NCBI GenBank assembly: GCA_965226235.1 | Contig: OZ245335.1 | Location: 62,001 to 126,000, forward strand | DNA length: 64,000 nt | Origin: CAYFZO01 sp965226235 | GTDB lineage: Bacteria > Pseudomonadota > Gammaproteobacteria > Poriferisulfidales > Oxydemutatoraceae | Reading direction: 5' to 3' | Notes under the pieces: model-generated | Told to the model about the DNA's origin: nothing | Seen by the model: the letters and a program-made list of their open reading frames with translations, nothing else | The model's database searches: none | Part shown: piece after piece, positions 32,833 through 42,083 of the stretch | Layout of the letters: every line of letters begins with the position of its first letter | How positions within the stretch are numbered: the stretch's first letter is position 1 | Program-made: the position numbers and the translations under genes

Positions 32833-34518
32833 ATGGTAGCAGTCGACAACAAACGCTCCTCGTCGGTATTGCTGCTGTTTGCAGGTATCGCGTTGGCGGT
32901 GCTGGGGTACGCGGTTTACCTGCAGTACTATGACCGGCCCAGGTTGGAGCGGGAGGCTGACATTCAGCATTTGCGCACCATGGAGATTCCAGCCAGACGT
33001 GGCATGATCACCGATCGCCATGGAGAGCCCCTGGCAGTCAGCACACCGGCCTATGGCGTGTGGATCGATCCTCTGAAATTTGATTTTACCGACCGTGCGA
33101 TCAGCCAGCTTGCCGCAGTGCTCGAGCTTGATCCGGCGCGTCTGCGCGATCTTGTCGAAAGCCGACGCGATAAGCGCTTTGTCTATATCAGACGCCAGGT
33201 AAAGCCGCTTGTCGGCGAGCAGGTTAAGTCGCTGTCCTTGTCGAGCGTCGGGTTGTCGCGTGAGCACCGGCGCTTTTACCCGATGAGTGAGGCGGCTGCA
33301 CATCTGGTTGGCGTGACCGACTTGGATGGTGTCGGCATCGAAGGCGTGGAAAAGCAGTTTGATGCGGGGCTACGTGGAATCCCCGGGCAGAAAAAGGTAC
33401 GGCGCAACATCCGCGGAGATGCTTTTGAGAACGTGGAGTTGATTTCGGCGTCCGGGGGGGGGAAGTCACTGACGCTGACGATCGATCACAATCTTCAATC
33501 CCATGCGTACAAGACGCTGGCGATTGCGGTGAAACAACACGGCGCGCGGGGAGGTGGGTTGGTGTTGCTCGATTCGCAAACCGGCGAGGTGCTGGCGATG
33601 GTCAATGCCCCGTCCTTCAACCCCAACACCAAGGTATCTTCCGCTCGGGAACGGCGCAACACCGCATTGATCGACACGTTCGAGCCTGGTTCGACGGTCA
33701 AGCCGCTGGTTGCGGCAGCGATATTGAGCACCGGGGCAGCTTCACCCGACAGCGTTTTCGACGCTGGCTACCATCAGGTAGCGGGCCAGAGAATTGTCGA
33801 TTTGGTGGACTACGGTCGGTTGACCTTGTCGGAGATCGTGATCAAATCGAGCAACGTCGGGATGAGCAAGGCGGCGCTGCTGCTGCCCGCGGAAGCGCTG
33901 TGGCAGACGTTCCACCAGGCTGGTTTCGGGCGGATTGTGGGTACCGGGTTTCCTGGTGAAGCCAGGGGGCATTTGCCCCACCACCTCGATTGGGCGCAAC
34001 GCGATCAGGTCGGTCTTTCTTTTGGCTACGGTGCCTCGGTCACGTTGCTGCAACTGGCCTACATGTATACCGCTTTTGCCAACGATGGTTGGCAGCCGGC
34101 ATTGAGCCTGGTGGAAGGGGTTGAAATCACTGAAAAAAACCAACTCTTCAAGCCGGAAATCGCTCGTCAGGTCAGGCGGATGCTTGAACGGGTCGTCGTC
34201 GAAGGGACGGGCAAACGAGCCGGCATCGACGGCTTCCGGGTCGCGGGAAAGACCGGCACCACGCATAAAAACACGCGCGGCGAATACGCAAGCAACCGTT
34301 ATCTGTCATTGTTTGTCGGCTTTGCTCCAGTGAGCAATCCACGCCTGGTTGCAGCGGTGATGCTCGATGAACCCAGCGGCCAGGAATATTTTGGTGGCGC
34401 AGTCGCGGCGCCGATTTTTTCCGAGATGATGCAATATGCGTTGCGGCGGCTGGGTGTACCGAGGGACGATATTGAAGCACCCGATCGTGACGCCCCAGGC
34501 TTTCTTGCTGGCAGATGA
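32833..34518 (+). CDS. ftsI: Septal peptidoglycan transpeptidase FtsI (PBP3)
   Basis: A 561-residue class B penicillin-binding protein. A single N-terminal helix (SSVLLLFAGIALAVLGYAV) is followed by the pedestal domain with IPARRGMITDRHGEPLA, then the transpeptidase with SxxK (FEPGSTVKPL), SxN (IKSSNVGMSK) and KTG (VAGKTGTTHK). It crosslinks septal peptidoglycan with FtsW. ATG 32833 (MVAVDNKRSS) was chosen because the longer frame overlaps ftsL heavily. The stop abuts the murE ATG. Confidence 0.96.
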   Translation: MVAVDNKRSSSVLLLFAGIALAVLGYAVYLQYYDRPRLEREADIQHLRTMEIPARRGMITDRHGEPLAVSTPAYGVWIDPLKFDFTDRAISQLAAVLELDPARLRDLVESRRDKRFVYIRRQVKPLVGEQVKSLSLSSVGLSREHRRFYPMSEAAAHLVGVTDLDGVGIEGVEKQFDAGLRGIPGQKKVRRNIRGDAFENVELISASGGGKSLTLTIDHNLQSHAYKTLAIAVKQHGARGGGLVLLDSQTGEVLAMVNAPSFNPNTKVSSARERRNTALIDTFEPGSTVKPLVAAAILSTGAASPDSVFDAGYHQVAGQRIVDLVDYGRLTLSEIVIKSSNVGMSKAALLLPAEALWQTFHQAGFGRIVGTGFPGEARGHLPHHLDWAQRDQVGLSFGYGASVTLLQLAYMYTAFANDGWQPALSLVEGVEITEKNQLFKPEIARQVRRMLERVVVEGTGKRAGIDGFRVAGKTGTTHKNTRGEYASNRYLSLFVGFAPVSNPRLVAAVMLDEPSGQEYFGGAVAAPIFSEMMQYALRRLGVPRDDIEAPDRDAPGFLAGR

Positions 34519-36012
34519 ATGAGCGCGATCGGGAACCCCGCGCCCAAATGCTTGACCATGTTGCTTGAAAGCCTGGCTTCAGAAACGGTGCCAGGCGACT
34601 TGTCGGTTCATGGGCTCGCGGGCCATAGCGCGAAAGTGCGTACGCGAGATCTATTTTTAGCCCTGCGTGGTCGTCGTTTCGACGGGGCAGACTTTCTGCA
34701 GGAAGCTGCTGCGCGTGGCGCGACCGCCATCGTCCATGAAGCGACAGATCGCCGGGATGTTGCTCATGGGGTGGACGTTCCGCTGGTGCCGGTGGAAAAT
34801 CTCGCGCACAAGGTCGGTGTCATCGCCGCCCGCTTTTTTGAACACCCGTCCGCTGCCATGCAGGTGGTGGCGGTCACCGGGACGGATGGGAAAACCTCGG
34901 TTGCTCACCTGCTCGCCGAGGCGCTACGATTGCGGCACGGCACTTGTGGTTTTATCGGTACGATCGGTTACGGTCGGTTCGGTAGCCTTGCCGCGAGCCG
35001 GTTGACGACGCCCGACGCGTTGCAGATGCAACAGGTGCTGTACCGGTTGCGTTTGCAAGGCACTGGCCACGTTGTACTCGAAGCGTCTTCGCAGGGACTG
35101 GAGGAGGGGCGTCTGGTTGGAGTCGAGGTAAACACCGCTGTATTTACCAACCTGGGGCACGATCATATCGACGCCCACGGCTCGATCGAGCGTTATGCCG
35201 CGGCAAAGGAGCGACTGTTCGCCCCCGGGAACGCCGAACACGCCGTGATCAATATCGATGATCCTTTCGGCCGCAGGCTTGACGACAAATGTCGTCGGCA
35301 TTTCCGGGTGACCACGTATGCGTTGCAAGCCGAAGCCGACGTCACCGCCGGCGATATCGTCAGCGATGCAGGCGGGCTTCGGTTCAGCGTCGCTACGCGG
35401 GGCCAGCGGTTTGCTGTCAGGAGTCATCTGCTCGGACGGTTCAACGTGCCGAACCTGCTGGCGACCTTTTCTGCGTTGCTGGCACAAGGGGTGCCGCCCG
35501 AAACATCGGTTTCCCTGCTCGGTCGCCTGAGCCCGGTACGCGGACGCATGCAGCGCGTTGCCGACAGCCATGGCCGCTGTGTGATTGTCGATTACGCGCA
35601 TACGTCGCAGGCACTGGAAGCGTTGCTCACAGCGTGTCGTGAAATGACTTCGGGGAGGTTGATCTGCGTTTTCGGTTGCGGCGGCGAACGTGACCGCGGC
35701 AAGCGGCCCAGGATGGGTGACATTGCCTCGCGTCTGGCCGAAGTGGTGATTATTACCGACGATAATCCGCGCAGCGAAGACCCGCGGCGTGTTGCCGATG
35801 AAATTCTTGAGGGCGTCGCGGCGGGTGCCACGGCCAGCGTCATGCACGATCGTGAACGGGCAATCCGTCATGCCGTATCGATCGCCGGGCGGGACGATTG
35901 TGTGGTCGTCGCAGGGAAGGGACACGAGGCGATGCAGTTCATCGGTGATACACGTCGACCGTTCGACGATGTCGCCGTGGTGCGGCAGGCGCTGGCGGAG
36001 GTGTCGCCATGA
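34519..36012 (+). CDS. murE: UDP-MurNAc-tripeptide ligase MurE (meso-DAP adding)
   Basis: A 497-residue Mur ligase adding meso-diaminopimelate to UDP-MurNAc-L-Ala-D-Glu. The P-loop reads VTGTDGKTS, with Asp where GTNGKTS is usual. The meso-DAP specificity motif DNPR is present in IITDDNPRSEDP, and the central and C-terminal domains include YAHTSQALE and GKGHE. The ATG follows directly after the ftsI stop and the gene overlaps murF by 4 bp. An in-frame ATG at 34558 would shorten the N-terminus. Confidence 0.96.
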   Translation: MSAIGNPAPKCLTMLLESLASETVPGDLSVHGLAGHSAKVRTRDLFLALRGRRFDGADFLQEAAARGATAIVHEATDRRDVAHGVDVPLVPVENLAHKVGVIAARFFEHPSAAMQVVAVTGTDGKTSVAHLLAEALRLRHGTCGFIGTIGYGRFGSLAASRLTTPDALQMQQVLYRLRLQGTGHVVLEASSQGLEEGRLVGVEVNTAVFTNLGHDHIDAHGSIERYAAAKERLFAPGNAEHAVINIDDPFGRRLDDKCRRHFRVTTYALQAEADVTAGDIVSDAGGLRFSVATRGQRFAVRSHLLGRFNVPNLLATFSALLAQGVPPETSVSLLGRLSPVRGRMQRVADSHGRCVIVDYAHTSQALEALLTACREMTSGRLICVFGCGGERDRGKRPRMGDIASRLAEVVIITDDNPRSEDPRRVADEILEGVAAGATASVMHDRERAIRHAVSIAGRDDCVVVAGKGHEAMQFIGDTRRPFDDVAVVRQALAEVSP

Positions 36013-37382
36013 GTTGGTTGCGCCTCGCGGATATCGGCACCCTGGTCGGCGGCGTGTTGCATGGTCGCGACCGTGCGGTTCGCGGTGTCTCCATCGACAC
36101 GCGCAGTTTGCGCGGCGGCGAGCTGTTTGTCGCTTTGCGCGGCAAGCATTGCGACGGGCACGATTTTGTTGCCGCGAGCGGCGGGCAGGGAGCTGCCGCG
36201 GCGATGGTCGAGCGCAAGGTCGACGCTCCGTTGCCGCAGGTTCTGGTCCGCGATACCCTCGCCGCGTTGACCGATCTGGCCATCGCCTGGCGTAAACGCT
36301 GCCGTGCCACCTGTGTCGCGCTTACCGGCAGTAACGGCAAGACGACTACCAAGGAGATGCTGGTGTCGATACTGCAACGTTGTTTGCGGGTCGTATCCAC
36401 CCGGGGGAATCTGAACAATCACATCGGTGTACCGCTGACCTTGCTTACACTGCGCGAAGAGCACGAAGCGGCGGTGATCGAACTGGGCGCCAACCATCCG
36501 GGAGAGATTTCACAACTTGCCGCGATGGCAAACCCTGCGGTGGCCGTGGTTCTCAACGCAGGTGCCGTGCACCTCGAAGGTTTTGAGGATCTCGACGGGG
36601 TCGCTCGCGCCAAAGGCGAACTGTTTGCGTCGTTGCGGGCTGACGGCATCGGCGTCGTGAACGCCGACGACGTTTACTGCAACTACTGGCAGGGTCTGCT
36701 CGAAGGTCGCCGTATCATCACCTTCGGGATCGAAACCGCTGGCCGTGATGTCGATGTCACGGGCGATATCGCCGCCGATGGTATGACGGTGGGTATCGCG
36801 GGCGAATCCCGTTGCTTGCGTCTGCCTCTGCTCGGCAGGCACAACGCGTGCAACGCACTCGCCGCCGCCGCCGCCGCACATGCGCTGGGGATGAGTCTCG
36901 ACGACATCGTCGCGGGTCTCGAGGCAGTGCAGCCGACCCCGGGAAGGCTGTGCATGCTCAGTGTGCCTGGCGGCGCGCGGTTGATAGACGATAGCTACAA
37001 CGCCAACCCGGGCTCCTTTGTGGCGGCGCTTGCCGCGCTGGGTGAGTTTCGGGGCGAGCGATGGGTGGCGATGGGAGACATGGCCGAGCTCGGTGACGCG
37101 GCGCGGCAGTTGCATGCCGATCTCGGTCGGCTTGCCAAACGCCGGGGCGTCTCCCGGTTGTTCGCCTGTGGTGACCTGTCACGTGCCGCCGTCGCAAGCT
37201 TTGGCTCGGGCGCCAGGCATTTTTCTTCCAACAGCGCGCTGTCGGCAGACTTGACGGCACGGTTGTCCGCCGCCAAAAGTGCCGACCTGACCATCCTTGT
37301 CAAAGGGTCTCGCGCGGCGCGGATGGAGGAAATTGTGCGCGCCCTGCAGCAGGAACCGGATCGGAGAGCGGCGCAATGCTGA
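36009..37382 (+). CDS. murF: UDP-MurNAc-pentapeptide synthetase MurF
   Basis: A 457-residue ligase adding D-Ala-D-Ala to the UDP-MurNAc tripeptide. The P-loop is ALTGSNGKTTTKEML; ELGANHPGEI and DDSYNANPGS are MurF hallmarks. It overlaps murE (ATGA) and mraY (7 bp), indicating a continuous operon. Its dipeptide substrate comes from Ddl, encoded later in the same cluster. Confidence 0.96.
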   Translation: MSWLRLADIGTLVGGVLHGRDRAVRGVSIDTRSLRGGELFVALRGKHCDGHDFVAASGGQGAAAAMVERKVDAPLPQVLVRDTLAALTDLAIAWRKRCRATCVALTGSNGKTTTKEMLVSILQRCLRVVSTRGNLNNHIGVPLTLLTLREEHEAAVIELGANHPGEISQLAAMANPAVAVVLNAGAVHLEGFEDLDGVARAKGELFASLRADGIGVVNADDVYCNYWQGLLEGRRIITFGIETAGRDVDVTGDIAADGMTVGIAGESRCLRLPLLGRHNACNALAAAAAAHALGMSLDDIVAGLEAVQPTPGRLCMLSVPGGARLIDDSYNANPGSFVAALAALGEFRGERWVAMGDMAELGDAARQLHADLGRLAKRRGVSRLFACGDLSRAAVASFGSGARHFSSNSALSADLTARLSAAKSADLTILVKGSRAARMEEIVRALQQEPDRRAAQC

Positions 37383-38458
37383 TGTACCTCGCCGAATACC
37401 TGACACGATTCGACAGCGGCTTCAACGTGTTTCAGTACATTACGCTACGCGGGGTGATGAGCGTGCTGACCGCGCTTGGCATCAGCCTGATCGCCGGGCC
37501 TCTGTTTATCTCCTGGATGGCGCGATTGCAGGTCAGGCAGAATATACGCGAGGTGGGGCCGGACTCGCACGGCGTAAAAAAAGGCACGCCGACGATGGGT
37601 GGCTTGTTGATCCTGGTCGCGGTGCTGTTGAGCACTCTGCTGTGGGCCGACGTCTTCAACCGCTACATTGTTATCGTGCTGTCCACCGTGCTGTTTTTCG
37701 CCGCGATCGGAGCCGTCGATGATCTGCTCAAGATCAAGCGCGGCGACAGCAAGGGGCTGGTCGCCCGTCACAAATTCCTGTTGCAGTCGTTTGTCGGCGC
37801 CCTGGTGGTGGTGGTGTTGTATCGCACTGCGGAGATACCGGCCGAGACCCAGTTGATTGTGCCGTTCGTAAAGGATCTGGCGATCGACCTGGGGCTGTGG
37901 TTCATGCCGCTTGCTTTTCTTGTCATCGTCGGTTCGAGTAACGGGGTGAACCTGACCGATGGTCTGGACGGGCTGGCGATTATGCCGACGGTGCTGATCA
38001 GCGGGGCGTTAGGCATTTTTGCTTACACCAGCGGTCACGCCGGTTTCTCCGAGTACCTCGGAATTCCCTATTTGCCGGTGGCGGGTGAGCTTGCGGTTTT
38101 CTGCGGCGCGATCGTCGGGTCCGGGTTGGGGTTTTTATGGTTCAACACCTATCCTGCACAGGTTTTCATGGGGGATGTCGGTTCGATCGCCCTGGGTGCC
38201 GCGCTCGGTCTCGTTGCCGTGATAGCTCGCCAGGAGATCGTGTTTCTGGTGATGAGCGGGATCTTTGTCGTGGAGACCCTGTCCGTCGTCATCCAGGTTG
38301 CGTCCTACAAGCTCACCGGCAGGCGGGTGTTTCACATGGCTCCGCTGCATCATCACTTTGAATTGCGCGGGTGGAAAGAACCCAAGGTGATCGTGCGCTT
38401 CTGGATCATGACGGTGGTGCTGGTGTTGATGGGTCTGGCGACCTTGAAGATCAGGTGA
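37376..38458 (+). CDS. mraY: Phospho-N-acetylmuramoyl-pentapeptide-transferase MraY
   Basis: A 360-residue membrane enzyme with about ten helices that moves phospho-MurNAc-pentapeptide to undecaprenyl phosphate, forming lipid I. Visible motifs are the DDLLKIK aspartates, SNGVNLTDGLDGLA, FMGDVGS and MAPLHHHFE. ATG 37376 lies inside the end of murF. E. coli MraY is also 360 residues. Confidence 0.97.
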   Translation: MLMYLAEYLTRFDSGFNVFQYITLRGVMSVLTALGISLIAGPLFISWMARLQVRQNIREVGPDSHGVKKGTPTMGGLLILVAVLLSTLLWADVFNRYIVIVLSTVLFFAAIGAVDDLLKIKRGDSKGLVARHKFLLQSFVGALVVVVLYRTAEIPAETQLIVPFVKDLAIDLGLWFMPLAFLVIVGSSNGVNLTDGLDGLAIMPTVLISGALGIFAYTSGHAGFSEYLGIPYLPVAGELAVFCGAIVGSGLGFLWFNTYPAQVFMGDVGSIALGAALGLVAVIARQEIVFLVMSGIFVVETLSVVIQVASYKLTGRRVFHMAPLHHHFELRGWKEPKVIVRFWIMTVVLVLMGLATLKIR

Positions 38459-38465
38459 CGCGAGG

Positions 38466-39818
38466 ATGCCGGGAACTTCCCCGAAAATGCTGATCGTCGG
38501 TCTGGGGGAGACCGGTGTTTCGGTCGCGCGCTTTTTTCACCAACGGTCGATTCCATTCTCCATCGTCGACAGTCGAGATGCCCCGCCGGGCTATCAGGAA
38601 TTCACCTGCCTGTACCCACAGGTCGAAGTTCGGCTGGGTGATTTTGATGAGCGTTTTTTCCTCGACGCCGACGGTATCGTGGTCAGTCCTGGCGTTTCAT
38701 TGGAAACGCCTGCCATTCGGAGCGCCCGGGCGAAGAGAATCTCCGTTATCGGCGATATAGAGTTGTTCGCGCGCGTGCTCGCCGAAGGTCAGGCGCGGCA
38801 GAAAACGGTCGTAGCCATTACTGGCTCGAACGGCAAGAGCACGGTCACTGCGCTGGTTGCCGATATGGCCGCGCGAGCCGGAATGAAGGCGGTCGCCGGG
38901 GGCAATTATTCACCTCCGGCACTTGACTTGATCGATCTCGACGTCGATTGCTATGTGCTGGAGTTGTCGAGTTTTCAGTTGGAATTGACCTGTTCGCTCA
39001 GGCCGGAAGCGTCCACGGTATTGAATATCAGCGAAGACCACCGAGACCGGTATGGCTCGTTTGCCGATTACGTAGCAGCCAAGCAACGCGTCCATCGCGG
39101 GAGCGCGACCGTTGTGCTGAACCGCGAAGAGAGCCACCGGTTCGACGCCGATCGCTCTTCGCGAGTCGTCAGCTTTGGCCTGGACGCGCCGGACGAAGGA
39201 CATTTTGGCGTGAAGAAGACGCCTTATGGCCGATCGATTGCACACGGTAGCGAATCGTGGATCGACTGTGACGAGCTGGGTCATCTGCCCGGCGACAGCG
39301 GGGTATTGAACGCGCAGGCAGCGCTCGCGTTGGGATCTGCTGTCGGTGTACCCGAGGCGGAAATGATCGAGTCCTTGCGGACATTCCAAGGCTTGCCCCA
39401 CCGGTTCCAGGTGCTGGGTGCGCTGGATGACGTGGTCTGGATCAATGATTCGAAGGCGACCAACGTCGCCGCCGCGACGGCGGCGCTTGCGAGCGTCGAG
39501 CGGCCTTGCGTGTGGATCGCGGGAGGCGATGGCAAGGAGGCGGACTTCGGACCGCTGCGTGCAGCCATGGCGCGCGTGTGCACGGCGGTGCTGTTCGGTA
39601 AGGATTCCGCGCGAATTGCCGATGTTGTCTCCGGTCTGATCGACGATGTCAGGATCGTGGGAAGCCTGGATGAGGCGACCAGAGAAGCGTATGCCGCGTC
39701 TGACGAAGGTGACTGCGTGCTGTTGTCGCCCGCGTGTGCCAGCCTGGACATGTTTCACGACTACAAGGAAAGGGGAGCCTGTTTCGCGCGCGCCTTCCAG
39801 GAGCTGTGTCGGGGATGA
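38466..39818 (+). CDS. murD: UDP-MurNAc-L-alanine--D-glutamate ligase MurD
   Basis: A 450-residue Mur ligase. An N-terminal Rossmann domain (MLIVGLGETGVSVARFF) is followed by ITGSNGKSTVTALV, the LELSSFQLE phrase and WINDSKATNVAA, the MurD signature. It adds D-Glu to UDP-MurNAc-L-Ala. CGCGAGG lies upstream of ATG 38466, and the stop overlaps the ftsW start (ATGA at 39815). Confidence 0.96.
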   Translation: MPGTSPKMLIVGLGETGVSVARFFHQRSIPFSIVDSRDAPPGYQEFTCLYPQVEVRLGDFDERFFLDADGIVVSPGVSLETPAIRSARAKRISVIGDIELFARVLAEGQARQKTVVAITGSNGKSTVTALVADMAARAGMKAVAGGNYSPPALDLIDLDVDCYVLELSSFQLELTCSLRPEASTVLNISEDHRDRYGSFADYVAAKQRVHRGSATVVLNREESHRFDADRSSRVVSFGLDAPDEGHFGVKKTPYGRSIAHGSESWIDCDELGHLPGDSGVLNAQAALALGSAVGVPEAEMIESLRTFQGLPHRFQVLGALDDVVWINDSKATNVAAATAALASVERPCVWIAGGDGKEADFGPLRAAMARVCTAVLFGKDSARIADVVSGLIDDVRIVGSLDEATREAYAASDEGDCVLLSPACASLDMFHDYKERGACFARAFQELCRG

Positions 39819-41008
39819 AAAACAGGCCCGTCGATTCCTGGGCGCGCAGGCGCATACCCAACATCCGGATGGACCTGCCGCTGCTGTATGGATGGCTGTT
39901 TCTGTGCTTCTTCGGGTTGCTTATGGTGACTTCGGCTTCCATGGAGTTTGCCGATCGCGAGCATCAGGAGGCACTGTACTTTTTGAAGAGACAAGCCTTT
40001 TTTCTTCTTGTGGCGGTTGCCGCGGGCGTATTCGTGTATTACACGCCTTCCGATTACTGGTTTCGCAATACTCTCCCGGTACTTTTGCTGAGCCTGCTGT
40101 TGCTGCTGGCGGTGTTCACCGGCTTTGGCAGGGAGGTCAACGGCAGTCGCCGATGGCTGGATTTCGGATGGTTGACCGTTCAGCCCGTGGAGATAGTCAA
40201 GCTCGCGGTCATCGTTTTCCTGTCGCGTTATATCGTTCGCCACCGCGAAGCGTTGCGCCAGCATTTCGTGGAGGTCCTGAAGCCCCTGGTGGTCGTGGTG
40301 ATGGTTTCGATCCTGCTATTGCTTCAGCCGGATTACGGCGCGGCGGTTATTCTGATGGCGATCGCGTGGATCATGCTGTTTCTTGCAGGTGTCCGGTGGC
40401 AGCATTGCATATGCCTGGGTTTATGCGGTGGTGCTCTGATGGCGTGGCTCGCGGTAGCGGCACCGTATCGCCTGGAACGAATCAAGATTTTTCTTGATCC
40501 CTGGGAGGATCGTTACGGCAGTGGCTACCAATTGGTGGAGTCCCTGATCGCTATTGGCAAAGGCGGCTGGCTGGGGGAAGGGCTCGGCGCCAGCGTCCAG
40601 AAGCTGGGTTACCTGCCCGAAGCCCATACCGATTTCATTTTTTCCGTCCTCGCCGAGGAATTGGGGTTTGTCGGCGTTGTGGTGATCGTCGGCACCTATC
40701 TTTTTATCATCTGGCGTCTCTTTGTCGTAGCCCGCCGTGCCGAGAGCCAGGAGCTTTGCGCCGGCGCGTTCTTTGTGTACGGCACCGGTATATGGATTGG
40801 CTTGCAGGCGTTTGTCAACATCCTGGTTGCTATGAGTCTCTTGCCGACCAAAGGAACGACCTTGCCGCTGGTCAGTGTCGGGGGTAGCAGCCTGGTGATG
40901 TTTTTTGTCGCGTTGGCGATAGCGCAGCGTGTCCACCGGGAGACGTCGCTTCGTGACACCAGGCTCATGCGGTTGTACGAGTCGAGGACGAGAAATGCCG
41001 CGCGCTGA
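39815..41008 (+). CDS. ftsW: Septal peptidoglycan glycosyltransferase FtsW
   Basis: A 397-residue SEDS-family protein with about ten membrane helices. SEDS signatures include GREVNGSRRWLDFG, QPVEIVKLAVIVF, LQPDYGAAVIL, LPEAHTDFIFSVLAEELGF and the C-terminal LPLVSVGGSSL. It polymerises lipid II at the septum with FtsI. Start ATG 39815 overlaps the murD stop, and its end overlaps murG by 14 bp. Confidence 0.96.
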   Translation: MKNRPVDSWARRRIPNIRMDLPLLYGWLFLCFFGLLMVTSASMEFADREHQEALYFLKRQAFFLLVAVAAGVFVYYTPSDYWFRNTLPVLLLSLLLLLAVFTGFGREVNGSRRWLDFGWLTVQPVEIVKLAVIVFLSRYIVRHREALRQHFVEVLKPLVVVVMVSILLLLQPDYGAAVILMAIAWIMLFLAGVRWQHCICLGLCGGALMAWLAVAAPYRLERIKIFLDPWEDRYGSGYQLVESLIAIGKGGWLGEGLGASVQKLGYLPEAHTDFIFSVLAEELGFVGVVVIVGTYLFIIWRLFVVARRAESQELCAGAFFVYGTGIWIGLQAFVNILVAMSLLPTKGTTLPLVSVGGSSLVMFFVALAIAQRVHRETSLRDTRLMRLYESRTRNAAR

Positions 41009-42083
41009 CAAGCCACTGGTGATGATCGCGGCGGGTGGGACCGGTGGTCACGTGTTTCCGGGGCTGGCGGTTGCCGAATGTCTGCGCGAGCGCGATGTGG
41101 ACGTTGTCTGGCTCGGCAGCGACAAAGGCATGGAGCACGGCTACGTAAGCAAGGCGGGATTCAAGGTCGAGAGCATCCGTGTCGAAGGTCTGAGGGGGCG
41201 TGGTTTGTTGCCGTGGTTGTTTGCGCCGTGGCGACTGAGCCTGGCCTTGCTGCAGGTGTTGCGTATTCTCCTGCGGCGCAGACCGAAGGTGTTGATTGGA
41301 TTTGGTGGTTTTGCTTCCGGTCCAGGCAGCCTGGTTGCGGCCACCCTGGGTGTACCGTTGCTGGTGCACGAGCAAAATGCGGTTGCGGGCCTTACCAACA
41401 GGTTGTTGGCACCGTTTGCAAAATACGTGCTACTGGGTTTCCCGGATACGATCGAGCGTGCCAACGCGCGCTATACCGGCAACCCGGTGCGCGCTGCCAT
41501 CGCTGCTTTGCCTGAACCGGTGAAGCGCATGCAAAACCGTGAAGGCGCGCTCAGACTGCTGGTGATAGGGGGTAGTCGTGGCGCGGCAATATTTAATGAA
41601 GTCGTTCCGGAAGCACTCGCCGGGTTGGCACTTGAGTATCGCCCTGAAGTAAGGCAGCAGACCGGGGTTGGCAATCTCGAGGCCGCGCGCGCGAACGCGG
41701 CGTACGCCCGCGTCAATATCAGTTTTTTCGAATTCATCGAAGATATTTCCGGGATGTACGCGTGGGCCGACCTGGTGCTGTGCCGCGCCGGCGCGCTGTC
41801 GGTGGCGGAAGTCGCCGTAGCGGGGGTCGCGGCCGTGCTGGTGCCGTATCCGTACGCGGTAGACGACCACCAAACCGCGAATGCTCGATTCCTGGTTTCC
41901 AGGGGCGCGGCAAAATTGATCGACCAACCAGCATTTACCCCACGGTGCTTCGCCAGATTGATCCGGTATTTCGTAGACACGCGTGGTGAATTGTTGCGTC
42001 TTGCCGAAAACGCCAGGGCACTGGCGCGGCCTGGCTCCGGCGAGGAGATCGTCGAGTTGTGCCTGCGGGTAATGGGCAGGTGA
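40995..42083 (+). CDS. murG: UDP-GlcNAc--lipid I GlcNAc transferase MurG
   Basis: A 362-residue GT-B glycosyltransferase that makes lipid II. Motifs: MIAAGGTGGHVFPGLAVAE, LLVHEQNAVAGLTNR, VIGGSRGA and the acceptor/UDP site LCRAGALSVAEVAVAG ... DDHQTANA. ATG 40995 lies inside the ftsW end. The final TGA gives its A to the murC ATG. Confidence 0.97.
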   Translation: MPRADKPLVMIAAGGTGGHVFPGLAVAECLRERDVDVVWLGSDKGMEHGYVSKAGFKVESIRVEGLRGRGLLPWLFAPWRLSLALLQVLRILLRRRPKVLIGFGGFASGPGSLVAATLGVPLLVHEQNAVAGLTNRLLAPFAKYVLLGFPDTIERANARYTGNPVRAAIAALPEPVKRMQNREGALRLLVIGGSRGAAIFNEVVPEALAGLALEYRPEVRQQTGVGNLEAARANAAYARVNISFFEFIEDISGMYAWADLVLCRAGALSVAEVAVAGVAAVLVPYPYAVDDHQTANARFLVSRGAAKLIDQPAFTPRCFARLIRYFVDTRGELLRLAENARALARPGSGEEIVELCLRVMGR